Positions 61,535 through 64,000 of a DNA stretch of 64,000 bases are shown here, in pieces. The translations under genes were made by a program, and so were the position numbers. The notes beneath the pieces were generated by a model that saw nothing but the letters and a program-made list of their open reading frames with translations, made no database searches and was not told where the DNA came from. This DNA comes from Pseudotabrizicola sediminis (GTDB lineage: Bacteria > Pseudomonadota > Alphaproteobacteria > Rhodobacterales > Rhodobacteraceae): the NCBI RefSeq assembly GCF_004745575.1, contig NZ_RPEM01000005.1, positions 62,001-126,000 of the forward strand. The letters are read 5' to 3'. Numbering within the stretch: position 1 is the first letter of the stretch; the number at the start of each line of letters is the position of its first letter.

Positions 61535-61558
61535 CTGAACCCCTGGATGGAGGCCCCA

Positions 61559-62851
61559 ATGGCTCTGGACACCCAACCCGCCATCGCCGCCTATGAGGCG
61601 CCACGGAAAGACCTGTACGAGATGGGCGAAATGCCGCCCCTGGGCCATGTGCCCCGCCAGATGTATGCCTGGGCGATCCGCCGCGAACGGCATGGCGAGC
61701 CGGAGGTGGCGATGCTGCAGGAGGTGGTGGACACCTGGACCATCGACAGCAACGAGGTGCTGGTGCTGGTGATGGCGGCGGGCATCAATTACAACGGCGT
61801 CTGGGCGGGCCTTGGCCAGCCGATCAGCCCGTTTGACAGCCACAAGCAGCCCTATCACATTGCCGGGTCGGACGCGTCGGGCATTGTCTGGGCGGTGGGG
61901 GACAAGGTCAAACGCTGGAAGGTTGGCGATGAGGTGGTGATCCACTGCAATCAGGACGACGGCGATGATGAGGAATGCAACGGCGGCGACCCGATGTTTT
62001 CCACCAGCCAGCGGATCTGGGGCTATGAGACGCCGGATGGGTCATTCTCACAGTTCACCCGGGTGCAGGCGCAGCAGCTGATGCCGCGGCCCAAGCACCT
62101 GACATGGGAGGAGTCGGCCTGCTACACGCTGACCCTTGCCACCGCCTACCGGATGCTGTTCGGGCATGAGCCGCATGACCTGAAGCCCGGGCAGAATGTG
62201 CTGGTCTGGGGGGCGTCGGGAGGGCTTGGGTCTTATGCGATCCAGCTGATCAACACGGCGGGGGCCAATGCGATCGGCGTGATCAGCGACGAAAGCAAGC
62301 GCGACTTCGTGATGTCGATGGGCGCCAAGGGCGTGATCAACCGCAATGACTTCAAGTGCTGGGGTCAGTTGCCGAAGGTGGGCAGCCCGGAATACGCCAC
62401 GTGGTTTGCCGAGGCGCGCCGGTTTGGCAAGGCAATCTGGGACATCACCGGCAAGGGTGTGAATGTCGACATGGTGTTCGAGCATCCGGGCGAGGCGACG
62501 TTTCCGGTCAGCAGCCTTGTGTGCAAGAAGGGCGGCATGGTGGTGATCTGCGCGGGCACCAGCGGGTTCAACTGCACCTTTGACGTGCGCTATATGTGGA
62601 TGCATCAGAAGCGCTTGCAGGGCAGCCATTTTGCGCATCTGAAACAGGCGGCGGCGGCCAACAAGCTGATGGTCGAACGGCGGCTGGACCCCTGCATGTC
62701 GGAAGTGTTCCCCTGGGCCGATCTGCCCAAAGCCCATACCAAGATGCTGCGCAACCAGCACAAGCCGGGCAATATGGCCGTGCTGGTGCAGGCGCCGGTG
62801 ACGGGGCTGCGGACGTTTGATGATACGCTGGAGGCCAGCCGGCGGGGCTGA
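61559..62851 (+). CDS. ccrA: crotonyl-CoA carboxylase/reductase
   Basis: 430 aa medium-chain dehydrogenase/reductase. DVNVDMVFEHPGEATFP and VICAGTSGFNCTFDVRYMWM, with KRLQGSHFAHLKQA, are the Ccr signature; the NADPH site is VLVWGASGGLGSYAIQLI. It reductively carboxylates crotonyl-CoA to ethylmalonyl-CoA, the key step of the EMC pathway, and feeds epimerase and Ecm. The ATG at 61559 has GGATGGAGG 7 bp upstream; an in-frame ATG 12 bp earlier overlaps that site. Its last codons are the start of a downstream tandem duplication. Confidence 0.97.
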   Translation: MALDTQPAIAAYEAPRKDLYEMGEMPPLGHVPRQMYAWAIRRERHGEPEVAMLQEVVDTWTIDSNEVLVLVMAAGINYNGVWAGLGQPISPFDSHKQPYHIAGSDASGIVWAVGDKVKRWKVGDEVVIHCNQDDGDDEECNGGDPMFSTSQRIWGYETPDGSFSQFTRVQAQQLMPRPKHLTWEESACYTLTLATAYRMLFGHEPHDLKPGQNVLVWGASGGLGSYAIQLINTAGANAIGVISDESKRDFVMSMGAKGVINRNDFKCWGQLPKVGSPEYATWFAEARRFGKAIWDITGKGVNVDMVFEHPGEATFPVSSLVCKKGGMVVICAGTSGFNCTFDVRYMWMHQKRLQGSHFAHLKQAAAANKLMVERRLDPCMSEVFPWADLPKAHTKMLRNQHKPGNMAVLVQAPVTGLRTFDDTLEASRRG

Positions 62852-63056
62852 GACGGCGGGTGCGCGGGGGTGTTTGGGGGGTGTGGCGGGGTGAACCCCG
62901 CCCTACCGCCTGGTGAAGGCGGGCGCGCGTTCTGGTGGGGCTGAGACGGCGGGTGCGGGGTGAGACCCGGATTGCGCGGGAGTGTTTGGGGGGTGTGGCG
63001 GGGTGAACCCCGCCCTACCGCCTGGTGAAGGCGGGCGCGCGTTCTGGTGGGGCTGA
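62844..63056 (+). repeat. tandem duplication containing REP-like palindromes after ccrA
   Basis: The sequence starting GGGGCTGAGACGGCGGGTGC at the end of ccrA (62844) recurs at 62937, and its first eight bases GGGGCTGA again at 63049, giving unit lengths of 93 and 112 bp. Unit two has about 20 extra bases. Each unit carries one REP palindrome (62885-62907 and 62997-63019) followed by an identical stretch of about 35 bp. Confidence 0.88.
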
Positions 63057-63110
63057 GTTTTGCCGCCCGCCCTCTGGTGCAGGGCGGGGCTTGGCCTTAT
63101 GGTCGCGCGC

Positions 63111-64000
63111 ATGAACACGCTCGCACGCGCCCCGGCCTTGTTGACCCTTTCCGACGATCAGGCCGAAGCGCATGACCGGGTGGCGGCTGATCTGTTGGCG
63201 GCGGGGATTGATCTTGTTCACGGTGGGCTGACGCCGCCGGGGGAAGGGAAATCGACCGTGCTGGCCGTGATGGGCAAGGCGGGGTCGGGCAAGACCATGC
63301 TGCTGGCGCAGTTGACGCGGGCGATGATCGACGCGGGCGTCGAGATTGTCTCGGGCGATTATGAGGGCAAGCGCAGGCGCGAACGGCGCACTTTGGCGGT
63401 GCTGGCACCGACCAACAAGGCGGCGTCGGTGCTGCGGATGCGCGGGGTTCCGGCGACGACCATTCACCGCATCCTCTATACGCCGCTTTATGACCCGCAA
63501 TATGAGAAGATTGCCGAATGGCTGACCGGGGTGGGCGACCGCCCGGTGATCGAGGATCTGCCCGATCTGGCGCTGGACCGGGCCTTTGCGTTTTATCAAC
63601 AAATCGCCTCGATTCCGGGGGCCCTGGCCGCAGCGGGCTTGCGCGGGTCTGACTTCATCAAGGGTTGGAAGCGGCGCGAAGAGCCGCTGGATGTGGGGTT
63701 CATCGACGAATCCTCGATGCTGGATGAGCGGCAGTTTGACGACCTGCGCGAGATTTTTCCGACGCTGGTTCTGTTTGGCGACCCCGCACAGCTTGCGCCG
63801 GTGGGGCAGTCGGGCAGCATGGTGTTTGACCGGCTGGGGGATACCAAGAAGCTGATGCTGAGCCGGGTCCACCGGCAGGCGCAGGACAACCCGATTCTGG
63901 ATCTGGCGCATGCCTTGGCGGACCCGGATATCGGGTTCGATGCGTTCGAGCGGATGGTGGAGGACGCATCAAAACGCGATGAGCGGGTGGTCTGGGCGGA
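63111..64000 (+). CDS. ATP-dependent RecD-like DNA helicase (AAA_30), truncated by the window end
   Basis: First 296 residues only. Walker A VMGKAGSGKTMLL, Walker B-like VGFIDESSMLD, motif III LFGDPAQLAPVGQSG, and LSRVHRQ, all in superfamily 1B order; LAVLAPTNKAASVLR is motif Ia. Stand-alone RecD2/TrwC-like helicases of this type are common in Rhodobacteraceae and unwind DNA 5' to 3'. An ATG 12 bp upstream is also in frame; no strong RBS decides between them. Confidence 0.88.
   Translation, partial: MNTLARAPALLTLSDDQAEAHDRVAADLLAAGIDLVHGGLTPPGEGKSTVLAVMGKAGSGKTMLLAQLTRAMIDAGVEIVSGDYEGKRRRERRTLAVLAPTNKAASVLRMRGVPATTIHRILYTPLYDPQYEKIAEWLTGVGDRPVIEDLPDLALDRAFAFYQQIASIPGALAAAGLRGSDFIKGWKRREEPLDVGFIDESSMLDERQFDDLREIFPTLVLFGDPAQLAPVGQSGSMVFDRLGDTKKLMLSRVHRQAQDNPILDLAHALADPDIGFDAFERMVEDASKRDERVVWA

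Noticed and set aside
62844-63056. CRISPR array
   Set aside because: Only two and a partial unit, 93-112 bp long with palindromes inside, no short repeat-spacer alternation and no cas genes in the window.

Overview
The window is GC-rich (roughly two thirds G+C by eye), densely coding DNA. It reads as chromosome from an alphaproteobacterium of the family Rhodobacteraceae (Rhodobacter, Paracoccus and relatives). Three things point there: a mdh-sucCDAB-lpd block next to sdhCDAB, ethylmalonyl-CoA (EMC) pathway genes nearby (ccrA, ecm, mch and an Mcl2-type lyase), and family-typical small genes (FYDLN-acid protein, YcgN, NnrU, a BLUF protein). All assignments come from reading the translated sequence; no database search was run.

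Layout. 1-9.3 kb: soluble chemotaxis receptor, PRPP synthetase, a thioredoxin-fold isomerase, a maoC-ribF-ycgN-threonine aldolase operon, a HAD hydrolase, a family II pyrophosphatase and a TraB/GumN protein. 9.4-11.6 kb: groESL with a textbook promoter, CIRCE operator and terminator. 11.6-17.4 kb: glycosyltransferase, large beta-helix protein, flavin-fold protein and SulP anion transporter. 17.5-27.6 kb: acetate module with acs, adk, DUF4212 plus a sodium:solute symporter, a cNMP/CBS/nucleotidyltransferase protein, a membrane protein, a response regulator and a membrane sensor fused to a DnaQ-type exonuclease. 27.6-29.7 kb: tRNA-Ala(GGC), FYDLN-acid protein, YgjP-like metallohydrolase and a GntR/FCD regulator. 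29.7-42.5 kb (minus strand): mdh, pepT, methyltransferase, then sucC-hyp-sucD-sucA-sucB-mapeg-lpd. 42.7-47.1 kb: TSUP permease, CsbD, Mcl2-like lyase, NnrU, DUF1737 and mch. 47.3-51.5 kb: sdhCD-A-(two lipoproteins)-B. 51.4-57.7 kb: BLUF protein, glutathionyl-hydroquinone-reductase-like protein, DUF1989, aldo/keto reductase, divergent SHMT-like enzyme and deoD. 57.9-64 kb: ecm, an acyltransferase, ccrA, a tandem duplication and the start of a RecD-like helicase.

Much of the window serves one physiology: take up acetate, activate it (Acs, with Adk recycling AMP and a pyrophosphatase nearby), convert acetyl-CoA through the EMC pathway to malate and succinyl-CoA, and oxidise these in the TCA cycle. 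Intergenic DNA supports co-regulation. Arrays of GTGATCAC palindromes spaced exactly 21 bp lie upstream of both sucC and sdhC, inside a longer conserved block. A TGC-rich motif, CTGC-N2/3-TGCGGCA, recurs upstream of maoC, mcl2, sdhC, between ecm and the acyltransferase, and upstream of ccrA.

The least-described system is the symporter signalling cluster at 20.4-27.6 kb. A membrane protein built like a degenerate histidine kinase ends in an intact DEDDh exonuclease. It is encoded next to a response regulator, a GlnD-like nucleotidyltransferase with cNMP and CBS domains, and a symporter carrying an EF-hand-like insertion. Three interspersed repeat families also occur: a REP-like palindrome, an 11-bp direct-repeat element, and a GATATTT...GAACAGATGA element.
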